A DNA stretch of 64,000 nt from DASZGL01 sp035938875 (GCA_035938875.1 DASZGL010000010.1:4356-68355); one strand, 5' to 3'; counted from the first letter of the stretch, positions 1-8,820 are shown. Program-made: numbers and translations. The notes: generated by a model not told the origin, from the letters alone.

Positions 1-699
1 GAGCGTGGTGGTGAGATCGCAGTCGAGCTCGTACGGCGGCGCAACGCGGAAGGGCACGAGGTGTCCGGCGAGAACGCGGGCGATACCCTCCCTGGCGGCG
101 GCCTCGATGCGTTTGCGGGCGACCGTGGGATGCAGGCTGTACGCCGCTGAAGAACCGAAGGCGGCCTTGGTCGCCACCGTCGGCAGATCTGCGCCCAGCG
201 CGGTGCGGGCCTCGGCGCACGTCGCCTCGTCGCCGGTCACCAGGGAGACGGCCACGCCGAAGTGGCCAGCCAGGGCCGCGTTGAGCGTGGTCTCGGTCTG
301 GCGCACGCCGTTGAGGCGCACCGAGCGAAAAACCCGTGATGCGTAGGTGTGGTCGAGGATCGCCGGCGCCGAGCCGGCGCCGCCGTGGTAGCCGACGAAG
401 AGCGCGGCGCCGAAGCTCGGGCTGATGCCCGCCATCATGTAGTACGGCTTGGGATATCCCAGGCTGCACTCGGCCCGCGCGTCGAGTAGCTCGCAGTCGA
501 TGTTGGTCATTCGAGCGTGGCTGTCGTTGACGATGATCCGCTGCGCGCCCGCGGCGATGGCGCCGGCCACCGCCGCGTTCGCCTCCTCGGTCATCAGCCT
601 GCAGGAACGGCGGTATGCGTCCGTCTCCGCGGGCATCACCTGCTCGCGCGTGACCACGCCGGCGACGCCCTCGAGGTCGACGGAGATGTAGACGTCCAG
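1..699 (-). CDS. M55 family D-aminopeptidase (DppA-like), 3' end cut off by the window edge
   Basis: The reading frame is open from about 699 to the left edge. It opens DVYISVDLEGVAGV and later shows NDSHARM, FVGYHGG and VTGDEA, the metal-ligand blocks of DppA-type zinc D-aminopeptidases, which hydrolyse D-Ala-containing dipeptides. I see no ATG, GTG or TTG near the N-terminus. A CTG at 697-699 used as Met1 would put the metal ligands at D8 and E10, the numbering of the family, so I chose it with reservation. It follows the four-cysteine small protein by 10 bp, so the two are probably translated from one transcript with the receiver gene. The family call is firm, the start is not. Confidence 0.85.
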   Translation of the reverse strand, partial: MDVYISVDLEGVAGVVTREQVMPAETDAYRRSCRLMTEEANAAVAGAIAAGAQRIIVNDSHARMTNIDCELLDARAECSLGYPKPYYMMAGISPSFGAALFVGYHGGAGSAPAILDHTYASRVFRSVRLNGVRQTETTLNAALAGHFGVAVSLVTGDEATCAEARTALGADLPTVATKAAFGSSAAYSLHPTVARKRIEAAAREGIARVLAGHLVPFRVAPPYELDCDLTTTL

Positions 700-709
700 C
701 GCGCGTCGC

Positions 710-1006
710 TCAGTCGGTGTAGCGACTGATGTGCCGGTCCTCTGCCTCGCGCTCGCTCTGGTAGAACTGGCAGCTGGTGGGATCGGTGATGCACGGCGGG
801 CTGGGGTGCCGCCCGGTGAAATGGTGCGTGCGCCGGTCGACGTGACAGTCGGCCTTGTATCGGGTCAGCCAGCCGAAGGGTCCCGCCCGCTCCTTGAGGA
901 TCTGTTCGAGATATGGACAGCGGCGCCGCGGCGCGGAGTGGACGCGCAGCGGCGCATCGGAGTCGGCGTTGCGTCGGCGACGGGGCGGCGGCGGTTCGGC
1001 GCGCAC
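710..1006 (-). CDS. Small four-cysteine protein of unknown function, 98 aa
   Basis: The GTG start lies 10 bp after the stop of the receiver gene and its stop is 10 bp before the presumed start of the D-aminopeptidase, which fits an operon gene. The first 29 residues are Arg/Pro-rich. The remainder has four cysteines (30, 54, 72, 79) in the contexts RRCPYLEQ, ADCHV, PPCITD and TSCQFY, plus a His-His pair, suggesting a metal or Fe-S site. I do not recognise the family. An overlapping frame on the other strand has no such pattern and was treated as a shadow. Function unknown; that it is a gene is likely but not certain. Confidence 0.5.
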   Translation of the reverse strand: MRAEPPPPRRRRNADSDAPLRVHSAPRRRCPYLEQILKERAGPFGWLTRYKADCHVDRRTHHFTGRHPSPPCITDPTSCQFYQSEREAEDRHISRYTD

Positions 1007-1016
1007 CTGCGCGAGA

Positions 1017-1382
1017 TCAGGCGCCGAGCATCTGCTGGATGCGGGCGGCCAGCTCCTTGATCTTGAACGGCTTGCCCAGAGTCTCGACGTTACCCCAGGC
1101 CTCGAGCTTGGGCGCGGTGGTGGGGTTGACCAGGGCGCTGACCACCAGCACCTTGGGGTTCTCGCCGTGGTCGGCGCGGATCCGCTCGAGGACCTGGGAG
1201 CCGCTCAACTCTCCTGGGAGCATGAGGTCCAGGAGCACCAGGTCGGGCTGAAAATCGCCGAAGGCAGCCAATCCCTCGTCGCCGGATTTCGCCACCTTCA
1301 CCTCGTACCCCTCCATGGTGCACAGGAGGGACTCGATGTCCGCGAGGGCGTAGTAGTCCTCGATGATCAGAACCTTCTTCAT
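1017..1382 (-). CDS. Stand-alone response regulator receiver domain (CheY-like)
   Basis: The 121-residue protein is a receiver domain and nothing else. Visible are the acidic pair E8-D9, the phospho-acceptor D52 in LLLDLMLPG, S82 in VVSALV and K104 in LGKPF. With no output domain it probably acts by protein contact or as a phosphorelay step. No kinase is adjacent; the unpaired kinases in this window are more than 40 kb away. A TATAGT -10 candidate sits at 1439-1444, giving a leader of about 50 nt. It heads a likely three-gene unit with the cysteine protein and the D-aminopeptidase. Confidence 0.9.
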   Translation of the reverse strand: MKKVLIIEDYYALADIESLLCTMEGYEVKVAKSGDEGLAAFGDFQPDLVLLDLMLPGELSGSQVLERIRADHGENPKVLVVSALVNPTTAPKLEAWGNVETLGKPFKIKELAARIQQMLGA

Positions 1383-1438
1383 TTCACGTTCCAGTCGAAT
1401 GGCGCGCGCCGTCGGCCTCCGGCGCCGGAGCGCCGCTG

Positions 1439-1444
1439 ACTATA
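1439..1444 (-). promoter_or_regulatory. -10 box candidate of the receiver gene
   Basis: TATAGT on the minus strand, about 57 bp upstream of the receiver ATG. No clear -35 was recognised. The leader contains a 14-bp perfect palindrome CTCCGGCGCCGGAG around 1417-1430. Confidence 0.4.
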
Positions 1445-1470
1445 CCACCGGTTCGACGCGCCTCCCGCCG

Positions 1471-1488
1471 GATCACACAGCCGTGATC
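1471..1488. terminator. Hairpin between thiolase and receiver genes
   Basis: GATCAC and GTGATC form a perfect 6-bp stem with a 6-nt loop, extended by two more G-C pairs beyond a mismatch. It lies just after the thiolase stop on the minus strand. There is no U-run, so it is a weak candidate for a terminator or processing signal. Confidence 0.3.
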
Positions 1489-1504
1489 GGGCCGACGCAG
1501 GTGC

Positions 1505-2671
1505 TCAGACGTGGCGGTCGATGATGGTCGCGGTGCCGATGCCACCGCCACAGCACATGGTCTCCAGTCCGACCTGGGTGTCGCTGCGCTCCAGCTCGTG
1601 CAGCAGCGTGGTCATCAGCCGCGCGCCCGATGCGCCCAGGGGATGCCCGAGGGCGATGGCGCCGCCGTTGACGTTGACCTTGGCCATATCCGGATGGTGC
1701 TCTCTGGCCCAGGCGAGGACCACCGGGGCGAATGCCTCGTTGACCTCGAAGCGGTCGATGTCGCCGAGGCCGAGCCCGGCCTTCTTGAGCACCTTGGTGG
1801 TGGCGGGGATGGGGCCCTTGAGCATGGTCACCGGATCGACGCCGACGACGGCCTGGGCGCGGACGCGGGCTCGCGGTCGCAGCCCCAGCTCTTCCGCCTT
1901 GGCGCGCGACATGAGCAGGATGGCCGCCGCGCCGTCGGTGATCTGCGAGCTGTTGCCGGCGTGGAGGATGCCGTCGGGGCGAAACGATGGCTGCAGCTGG
2001 GCGAGCGTCTCCGCCGTCGTACCCGGGCGGATGCCCTGGTCCTGCGAGACCACGCGGCCGTCACCGTTCTCGCCGACCACGTAGGGGGCGATCTCGCGAT
2101 CGAAGCGGCCCTGCGCCTGCGCCTCGGCCGCCTTGGCCTGCGACGCGGCGGCGAACTCGTCCGCCTCGCGGCGATCGATGCCGTACTCCTCGGCGATCAT
2201 CTCGGCGGCCAGACCCTGGTTGACCAGGTTGTACATCTCCATCAGCTCGGGGGGAAACGGCGAGCCGGGTCCCTGCAGCACGGTGCTGCCCATGGGGATC
2301 CGGCTCATGCTCTCCACGCCGGCGGCGATGGTGATGTCGCAGACGCCGGAGGAGATGAGGTTGGCGGCGAAGTGCAATGCCTGCTGCGACGACCCGCACT
2401 GACGATCAACGGTGGTCGCCGGCACTTCGATGGGGAATCCCGCGAGCAGCACCGCCTGCCGAGCGATGTTGATGGCTTGCTCACCGGTCTGCGAGACGCA
2501 ACCGAAGACGACGTCCTCGACCAGCGCCGGGTCGAGCCGCGCACGGCTGGTGACCTCGCGAAGCACGTGCGCACCGAGGTGGACAGGGTGAACATCCTTG
2601 AGGTCACCGTTCTTCTGGTTCCCCCGACCCAGCGGGGTACGAACGGCCTCAATGATCACGACATCAGTCAT
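1505..2671 (-). CDS. Acetyl-CoA acetyltransferase / 3-ketoacyl-CoA thiolase
   Basis: This 388-residue thiolase catalyses Claisen condensation or thiolytic cleavage of 3-ketoacyl-CoA. All three catalytic elements are visible: acyl-accepting C92 (VDRQCGSSQQAL), H343 (ALGHPLGASG) and C373 (MCCGGGIG). The start was moved to the internal ATG at 2671, because the protein then opens MTDVVIIEAVRTPLGR, the usual thiolase N-terminus, and a GGAG lies about 8 nt upstream. It appears monocistronic, with its own promoter and a palindromic operator. The chain-length preference, biosynthetic or degradative, cannot be told; the long-chain FadA/FadI-like subgroup is my guess. Confidence 0.93.
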   Translation of the reverse strand: MTDVVIIEAVRTPLGRGNQKNGDLKDVHPVHLGAHVLREVTSRARLDPALVEDVVFGCVSQTGEQAINIARQAVLLAGFPIEVPATTVDRQCGSSQQALHFAANLISSGVCDITIAAGVESMSRIPMGSTVLQGPGSPFPPELMEMYNLVNQGLAAEMIAEEYGIDRREADEFAAASQAKAAEAQAQGRFDREIAPYVVGENGDGRVVSQDQGIRPGTTAETLAQLQPSFRPDGILHAGNSSQITDGAAAILLMSRAKAEELGLRPRARVRAQAVVGVDPVTMLKGPIPATTKVLKKAGLGLGDIDRFEVNEAFAPVVLAWAREHHPDMAKVNVNGGAIALGHPLGASGARLMTTLLHELERSDTQVGLETMCCGGGIGTATIIDRHV

Positions 2672-2703
2672 CGCCCTGTCTCCAAGTTGGGTGCAGCAAT
2701 TCG

Positions 2704-2722
2704 AGGATACCAACCTGGTTGG
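2704..2722 (-). promoter_or_regulatory. Thiolase promoter with palindromic operator
   Basis: On the minus strand a TATCCT -10 (2709-2704) is directly preceded by the perfect 13-bp palindrome CCAACCAGGTTGG (2722-2710), sitting in the -10/-35 spacer. Position and symmetry suit a repressor site, for example of a TetR-type lipid-metabolism regulator. No regulator gene is adjacent. Confidence 0.45.
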
Positions 2723-2799
2723 AAATCACGCTCTTTGGTCCTCATCGGCTCTGCCAACGGAAGGGCACAACTGTTCGGCACGGCGTCCAGGCGGCCGGG

Positions 2800-4404
2800 T
2801 CAGCGGCGATAGACGGACGCTAGGACGACGGTGAAACTGTCGGCTTGTCCGACCTCTGCGGTATGCCGGGCGACGGTGACCGATTCGTCGAACAGGTGCG
2901 TCGACCCGGACGGCACTGCGTCGTGGGGATCGAGAACCATGAGGTCGCCTGGCTTCGCCCGCTGCGGGATGTCGACAGCGCCGAGCGCCTCCATGTCCAG
3001 CACGCTGAGTCCCCGCCGCGCGTAGTCGGCTGGGTCTGGACGCAGACGGAAGAGCGCCTGGATGTACGGCGTGTCCAGGCTGTTGGACAGCAGGACGGTG
3101 TGACCGGCGGCGCTGTCGTGGGCACGAACGATGGCATCACCGATGCCACTGTCGAACCAGGTGCAGGCGCAGTCACTCCGGTAGGCGACCACCGTGCGAC
3201 CGGGATACTCGACGAAGAGGTCGTACATGTAGCCACCCACCTCGAGCGACGCGACCACGGCGAGCGCGATCGCCCAGGCGCGCCGCTTGAGCAACCACGG
3301 CCATGCCGTATCCCAGCCGTAGCTGATGATGAGCAGCACAAAGGGCATCATCAGCACCGAACGCAGCGAGTGCGGTGTGCCGTCCTCGGTGAGTGCGGCC
3401 GGGACCGGAGCGGTCACCAAGCCCATCAGCGCGACACGAGGAAGTGCCTGATCCAGTCGTCGCACGCAGGCGACAAGGCCGGCGACGAGTACGGGCAGGC
3501 TGACGATGAAGAGCATCCCGCCGAACCCGGTGTTGTGCCTGGGGTTGGCGTCGCCGTGGCTGAAGAGAAACGGGAAGCCCAGGTACTGCACGTAGTTGCC
3601 AAGAAAACGTCCGGCGAGCGTGAGCAGCCCGGGATTGTCGGCGCTGATGCTCAGCGCGCCAAAGCGCCCGTTGAGCGCGCCGGAGTGGCGGAGCGTCCAC
3701 TGCAGGTAGACGACGTAGGCGGCGATGACCGGGGGCAGCACAGCCCACCAGTTCCGATATCGACCAGCCGGGAACCGGTACGCGACGGCGATGATCACCG
3801 CGGTGACGGCGACGAAGACGCGCGCCGGTGTGTAGGCGAAGAGCGCCACACCAAGTGCTGTGCCGGCGCCGAAGAACCACCGCCATGTGTCGCCCGGCTC
3901 GACGTGGGCAAGACACCACAGAGCGACGACGAAGCCCAGCGTCATGGGCACGATCGCCTCGAGGTTGGTGCGGCTGTCGAGGAACAGCCACGGCTCCAGC
4001 CCCGCGGTGAGCAGGGCGAGCAGCGCCACCGGACGTGAGCCGAAGAGGCGGTAGGCGACAAGGCCTGCAAACACGGCGATGAGCAGGCCGCACAGCGCCG
4101 ATGGCAGGCGTTCGACGTAGGGCGTCAGCGGCAGCACCCAGGTGAACGGCGCCAGCAGGTAGATCGAAATCGGACCCTTGTATTCGCCAAACGCTTCGAA
4201 GTACAGGGGAAACGACACTCCGTGCTCGTCGACGCCGTGGTGCGCGATCGCCCATGCGTTGTAGCCGATCGACGCCTCGTCGTTGTACAGGCCGGGGGGC
4301 GATGTCCCCAGGGCGCTGAGGTGCAGCCCGGCGAGCAACACCGCCGCCGCGCCGAAGGCCACGACCCACGCATTGCCGCGCAGCCATGCAGCCGCCCGCT
4401 GCAT
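2800..4404 (-). CDS. GT-C family membrane glycosyltransferase (PMT/ArnT-like), copy 1
   Basis: This 534-residue integral membrane protein has an N-terminal TM helix, then the loop PGLYNDEASIGYNAWAIAHH carrying the acidic DE pair expected in GT-C enzymes, which use polyprenyl-phosphate sugar donors. About ten further hydrophobic segments follow, then a soluble C-terminal domain. The ATG overlaps the stop of the upstream copy (TGATG), so translation is coupled. The two proteins agree over long stretches, for example APFTWVLPLT and LRPDPADYA/LQPDPTAYA, so they are tandem duplicates. The acceptor (protein, lipid or cell-wall glycan) is unknown. Confidence 0.8.
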   Translation of the reverse strand: MQRAAAWLRGNAWVVAFGAAAVLLAGLHLSALGTSPPGLYNDEASIGYNAWAIAHHGVDEHGVSFPLYFEAFGEYKGPISIYLLAPFTWVLPLTPYVERLPSALCGLLIAVFAGLVAYRLFGSRPVALLALLTAGLEPWLFLDSRTNLEAIVPMTLGFVVALWCLAHVEPGDTWRWFFGAGTALGVALFAYTPARVFVAVTAVIIAVAYRFPAGRYRNWWAVLPPVIAAYVVYLQWTLRHSGALNGRFGALSISADNPGLLTLAGRFLGNYVQYLGFPFLFSHGDANPRHNTGFGGMLFIVSLPVLVAGLVACVRRLDQALPRVALMGLVTAPVPAALTEDGTPHSLRSVLMMPFVLLIISYGWDTAWPWLLKRRAWAIALAVVASLEVGGYMYDLFVEYPGRTVVAYRSDCACTWFDSGIGDAIVRAHDSAAGHTVLLSNSLDTPYIQALFRLRPDPADYARRGLSVLDMEALGAVDIPQRAKPGDLMVLDPHDAVPSGSTHLFDESVTVARHTAEVGQADSFTVVLASVYRR

Positions 4405-5990
4405 CAGCGGTGGTACGCGGTGGCCACGACCACGGTGCGCTGGTCGGGAAGGCCGACCTGCGCGGTATGTCGCGTCAAGGTCAACGTCTGGTCGAAGAGG
4501 ACACTGCTGCCCGACGGAGGACGGTCACCTGGGGCCAGGAGGAGAACGTCACCCGGTTCGCTGGACGCCGCCATGTCGGCGGGAGCGGTGACCCGCATCT
4601 GCAGCACGGCAAGGCCCTGCTCGGCATAGGCGGTGGGGTCCGGCTGCAGGCGGAACAAAGCCTGGATGTAAGGCTGGTCGAGGCTGCTGGACACCAACAG
4701 CGTGTGGCCGGCGGCGGCGTCGTGGGCACGGACGATGGCGTCACCCTCGCCGCTGTCGAAGGCGACGGCGGAGCGGTCCGGGTAGGCGACGAACAGGTCG
4801 ACGAGGTAGCCACCACCCTCGATCGACGCAACCGCGGCGGCGGCCACCATCCAGCTGCGACCGGAACGCAGCAGCGGCCACAGGGCCTCCCAGCCGTAGA
4901 CCATGACCAGGAGAAGGAAGGGAAGTGACAGCGAAGCGCGCAGCGACTGGGGTGTCGCCTCTGCGGTGAGCGCGGCAGGCACCGGCGCGGTGATCAACCC
5001 CAACAGCGCCAGGCGGGAAAGCGGCTGTCGCCAGTGACGCACGCAGGTGACCAGCCCCATTACGACCACGGGAAGAAGCATGACGAAGAGCATTCCGCCG
5101 TACCCGCTGCTGTTCCGCGGGCTTCGATAGTCGCCCTCAGTGAACAGGAACGGCAACCCCGTGTACTGCAGATAGTTGCCGACGAAGCGCCAGACGATCG
5201 TCGGGATCGACGCGTCGCCGTAGGTGATGCTCACCCCTTCGAAGCGCGCCAGCAGTGCGCCCGGGTGACGCTGCGACCACTGGAGCAGGACGCCGTAGGA
5301 GACGACGATACCGACCAGCGAGGCCCACCAGTAACGGCACCTCCTGTCTGAAACTCCGAAGCTGAGGAGGAGCACAACCGTGCTCATCGCCACCCACAGG
5401 CGCGCCGGTCCGTAGCTGTACACCGACAACCCCAGCGCGAAGCCGGCGCCCGCGAACCATCTCCACGATCCGTTCTCGACGGCATGAACCAAGCACCACA
5501 GGGCGAGAACCGTGCAGAACACGAGGCTGCTTGCCTGGAAGGCGAGGCGGCTCTCGCCAAACAGCCAGGGGACGAGTCCGGCGGTGAGCACCATCACCGT
5601 CGTCACCGCGTGACTGCGAGTGAGCCGCCATGCGACAAGGCCGAGTAGCCCGATCGTCGCCAACCCGAACAGCGCTGAGGGCAGCCTGGTCGTGTACGCG
5701 GTCAGCGGCAGCACCCAGGTGAAGGGGGCCAATGTGTAGATGTACAGCGGATCCTTGTACTCACCGAACGCCTGGAAGTACAGGGGGAACCCCACTCCGT
5801 GCTCGTCGACTCCGTGGTGTGCGATCGCCCACGCGTTGTAGCCGACCGACGCCTCGTCGTTGTACAGACCTGGCGGCGCCGTTCCCAGCGCGACCAGGTG
5901 CAGCACGCTCACCGCTGCGCCGGCGGCGACCATGGCAACGGCCGCGGGGTTGGTGAACAGGCCCCCCAGCCGGCGCAACGAGGCGACCAT
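4404..5990 (-). CDS. GT-C family membrane glycosyltransferase (PMT/ArnT-like), copy 2
   Basis: This 528-residue paralogue is the upstream member of the tandem pair. It shows the same first-loop motif with the acidic pair (YNDEASVGYNAW), the same sequence of TM helices and a C-terminal extracytoplasmic-type domain with the segment SSLDQPYIQALFRLQPDP shared with copy 1. It ends inside the start codon of copy 1. Specific substrates cannot be read from the sequence. Divergence is concentrated in the middle TM region and C-terminus, so the two may differ in acceptor. Confidence 0.8.
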   Translation of the reverse strand: MVASLRRLGGLFTNPAAVAMVAAGAAVSVLHLVALGTAPPGLYNDEASVGYNAWAIAHHGVDEHGVGFPLYFQAFGEYKDPLYIYTLAPFTWVLPLTAYTTRLPSALFGLATIGLLGLVAWRLTRSHAVTTVMVLTAGLVPWLFGESRLAFQASSLVFCTVLALWCLVHAVENGSWRWFAGAGFALGLSVYSYGPARLWVAMSTVVLLLSFGVSDRRCRYWWASLVGIVVSYGVLLQWSQRHPGALLARFEGVSITYGDASIPTIVWRFVGNYLQYTGLPFLFTEGDYRSPRNSSGYGGMLFVMLLPVVVMGLVTCVRHWRQPLSRLALLGLITAPVPAALTAEATPQSLRASLSLPFLLLVMVYGWEALWPLLRSGRSWMVAAAAVASIEGGGYLVDLFVAYPDRSAVAFDSGEGDAIVRAHDAAAGHTLLVSSSLDQPYIQALFRLQPDPTAYAEQGLAVLQMRVTAPADMAASSEPGDVLLLAPGDRPPSGSSVLFDQTLTLTRHTAQVGLPDQRTVVVATAYHR

Positions 5991-6041
5991 CGGCGGGCAC
6001 GCTAACAGAGGTCAGCGCCGAGCGCGCCTATTGCGACAGGC

Positions 6042-7367
6042 TCAGGACGTGAATGTGAAACGGTCCAGGCGCATCGCCGGAGCGAGCACCACAGCATCGT
6101 CCTCGCCGATCTGCGGCGAACGCGTCCGGCTGATACCGCTGGCGCTCGACAGCGCGTCGACGATGCTCTGTGTGAAGCGCAGGTCCCTGACCGGCGTGGT
6201 CATCCTGCCCTTCTCGATGCGGAAGGTGCCCTCTCGCGTCATTCCGGTGATGACCGTACGCAGGGTGTGCACGTCGCGCACGTACCAGAACCGCGTGACA
6301 TACAGACCGTTCTCGACGCCGCCGACGAGAGTGTCGATGTCGTCGTCGCCGGCGGCGGCGTACAGGTGCGATGCGCTCGGACCCGAGGTGTTGGGCATGG
6401 GCAACGCGTGGCCGGTAGATGCCACGCCGTCGACCAGCGCGGTTGGTGTGTCGTACACGAAGTCGGCGCAGACCCCGCCGCGAATGCAGGTCACCGGGCG
6501 CGTGCTCACGCCCTCCCAGTCGAAGGGAAAGGGCATTCCCGCGGGGTCGTGGGCGTCATCACCGATGGTCACCATCGTGCTCATCAGCTGCTCGCCGGGG
6601 CGCATGAAGGATCGACCCTCCTGCCTGGCCAGCGCGCCCAAGCCCATGTAGCCGAGATATTCGATCATCTCGGCGACGGCGTACGGAGCGAGGACGACCT
6701 GGTACACGCCGGGCTCGGCGACGGTGGCACGCTGGTTGCGCAGCGTCGTCTCGATCACCTCGTCGGCGAGTCCGCGTACGTCGATGCTGCCGATGTCGAC
6801 GGCGTGGCGATCGGCGTAGCCGGCGCCGTCATCCCCCCGCATGACCGTGCTGAGGCTGGCGGTGCTGCGTCGCGCGTGCCGCCGCAGTCCACGGGTGTTG
6901 GCGATGACAACCTGCGAGGCGCCGGCGCTGAAGGCGCCGAACGCCTGCAGCGAGGCGGCCGCCGCCGCCCTGGTGAGCGTCGCCACGGCATCGGCGCGAT
7001 CCTCGGGCGACGACAACGCGGTGGCGTCCGAGTATCCGTCGGACTCGTCGGAGCCACCATCGGCGGCGGGCAGCGGTGGCAGCGTCTCCTGCACCGGCGC
7101 CAGCCGGCGCGCCTCCTCGGCCGTCGCCACCAATCGCTCCGGGCGTGCAGCTTCGCCACGCAGCTCAGCGACGCCGACGCGACCCTGCGCAACCAGGCGA
7201 AGACGCAAGCTCAGCGACGACTCGGCGACGTTCTGATGGATGGCGTTGAGCGCGTAGCGGGTGAGCGAGCTGTCGCTGTCGAATACGGTGACCTCGGCAT
7301 CGCCGCCAGGGACGAGGGCGAGCACCGCGTCGGCGACGGCGAGGCACTCCTCGCGACTGCGCAACAC
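6042..7367 (-). CDS. TldE/PmbA family metallopeptidase subunit
   Basis: This 441-residue protein is the TldE/PmbA partner of the TldD encoded just upstream; in E. coli the pair forms a heterodimeric protease that processes microcin and CcdA. It lacks an HExxxH motif, as expected, and has the family's central block GASQVVIANTRGL and the C-terminal ENGLYVTRFWYVRDV. The frame runs on upstream inside tldD, but family similarity begins at LRSREECLAVAD, so I chose the GTG at 7367, 2 bp after the tldD stop. A following TTG is an alternative. Confidence 0.85.
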   Translation of the reverse strand: MLRSREECLAVADAVLALVPGGDAEVTVFDSDSSLTRYALNAIHQNVAESSLSLRLRLVAQGRVGVAELRGEAARPERLVATAEEARRLAPVQETLPPLPAADGGSDESDGYSDATALSSPEDRADAVATLTRAAAAASLQAFGAFSAGASQVVIANTRGLRRHARRSTASLSTVMRGDDGAGYADRHAVDIGSIDVRGLADEVIETTLRNQRATVAEPGVYQVVLAPYAVAEMIEYLGYMGLGALARQEGRSFMRPGEQLMSTMVTIGDDAHDPAGMPFPFDWEGVSTRPVTCIRGGVCADFVYDTPTALVDGVASTGHALPMPNTSGPSASHLYAAAGDDDIDTLVGGVENGLYVTRFWYVRDVHTLRTVITGMTREGTFRIEKGRMTTPVRDLRFTQSIVDALSSASGISRTRSPQIGEDDAVVLAPAMRLDRFTFTS

Positions 7368-7369
7368 GG

Positions 7370-8809
7370 TCAGGCGGAGGTCACGTTGACGTTGCGAAAG
7401 CGGCAAGGCGCGGCGCCGTGACCCACGTGCATCAGCTGTCCCGGCTGTCCCTTGCCGCAGTTGACCACGCCCCACATCGACCACTCGTCGCGATTGCCGA
7501 CCGCATCGCAAGAGCGCCAGAAGTCGGGGGTGACCCCCGAGTAAATCGCGTTGCGTACCAAGCGGACCCGTCTGCCGTCGCGGATCTCCCAACCGTTCTG
7601 GGTGCCGAACTGGAAGTTGAGGCGGCGATCGTCGATGCTCCATGAGCGGTTGGTCTCGAGGAAGACGCCGTGCTCGGTGGTGGCGATCATCTCCTCGAGT
7701 GTCGACGTGCCGGGCTCGAGGTTGACGTTGGTCATGCGGATCAGCGGGATCCGGCTCCAATCCTCGGCACGCATGGTGCCATTGCTCGGCATGCCGAACT
7801 CCGCTGCGGTCTCGCGTGACGACATGTATCCGCTGAAGGTGCCGCGGTCGACGAGCACGGTCCGCTGGCCGGAAACGCCCTCGTCGTCATAGGCGAATGT
7901 CCCCAGGCCGCGCGGCGACGTCGCATCGGCGGTGAGCGTCACCTCGTCGCTGCCATAGCGGAAGTGGCCGAGCAGATCGGGGGTGAGGAACGACGTGCCG
8001 GCAAACGCGGCCTCGGCGCCGAGAACACGGTCGAGCTCGGTGGGATGACCGCAGGACTCATGGACCTGCAGCGCAGCCTGGGTGGCATCGAGGATCACCG
8101 TCATGCGACCCCCGGGACACGGATCCGCGGTGAGCAGGGCGGCGGCCTCGCCGGCAATGCGCTCGGCGCTGTCGGGGAGCCCCATCTCCTCGATGGCCTC
8201 CCACCCGGCGCACAGCTGATGCCGGCCGAAGCTGTTGGGATGGCTGCGCGTCTGCACCTCATCGCTGCTCGTGGCCGTGGCGTCGAGACCGCCACCTGAC
8301 TCGATGATGGTCTGGTCGATCCGCGCCCCTTCGCTGCTGGCGAAAAAGCGGCGCTCGTTGACGAACTCCAGAGAGCACTGGCGCACGGTGACGGCAGCGA
8401 CGCGCCCCATGGCCTCGTCGGTGCGCAGCAGGAGCTCGACCTTGCGGTCGAGCGGCACCGAGAAGGGGTCGACCGCCACCGGGGTGCGGTACTCGTCGAC
8501 GGCGGCGACCGCGGGCGCCAGCCGCACCGGATGGACGCTGACGCGGGCACTCGCCCTGGCGATGCGCACCGCGCGGCCGACGGCCTCGTCGAGCGACGCG
8601 GCGTCGCTGCGATCCACGCCGGCAAAGCCCCAGGCGCCGTCGACGATTACCCGGATGCCGGTCCCCTCGTCCTCACTCAGGGTGGTGCGCACCAGGACGC
8701 CGTTCTTGACCTCGAGGACCTGCACCCTGCGCTGCACGACCCGGCAGTCCGCATAGCTGGCGCCGAGGCTGTCGGCGGTGTCCAGGACGCGCTCGGCGAT
8801 GTCGCGCAC
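7370..8809 (-). CDS. tldD: TldD family metallopeptidase
   Basis: This is the catalytic subunit of the TldD/TldE protease. The zinc motif HESCGH (in LQVHESCGHPTELDRVLG) is visible mid-protein, and the C-terminal half has the family's EMIATTEHGVFLE and NFQFGTQNGWEIRDG. About 479 residues from the GTG at 8809, 11 bp after the cytochrome stop; another GTG at 8875 would overlap the cytochrome gene and adds Arg/Gly-rich residues unlike the family, so it was not used. It is closely followed by its tldE partner. Confidence 0.88.
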   Translation of the reverse strand: MRDIAERVLDTADSLGASYADCRVVQRRVQVLEVKNGVLVRTTLSEDEGTGIRVIVDGAWGFAGVDRSDAASLDEAVGRAVRIARASARVSVHPVRLAPAVAAVDEYRTPVAVDPFSVPLDRKVELLLRTDEAMGRVAAVTVRQCSLEFVNERRFFASSEGARIDQTIIESGGGLDATATSSDEVQTRSHPNSFGRHQLCAGWEAIEEMGLPDSAERIAGEAAALLTADPCPGGRMTVILDATQAALQVHESCGHPTELDRVLGAEAAFAGTSFLTPDLLGHFRYGSDEVTLTADATSPRGLGTFAYDDEGVSGQRTVLVDRGTFSGYMSSRETAAEFGMPSNGTMRAEDWSRIPLIRMTNVNLEPGTSTLEEMIATTEHGVFLETNRSWSIDDRRLNFQFGTQNGWEIRDGRRVRLVRNAIYSGVTPDFWRSCDAVGNRDEWSMWGVVNCGKGQPGQLMHVGHGAAPCRFRNVNVTSA

Positions 8810-8820
8810 GGCTGCGAAGT

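Noticed and set aside
1511..2812. 433-codon open frame on the plus strand opposite the thiolase
   Set aside because: Antisense to a thiolase with all catalytic residues; His/Gly/Asp-rich translation typical of shadow frames.
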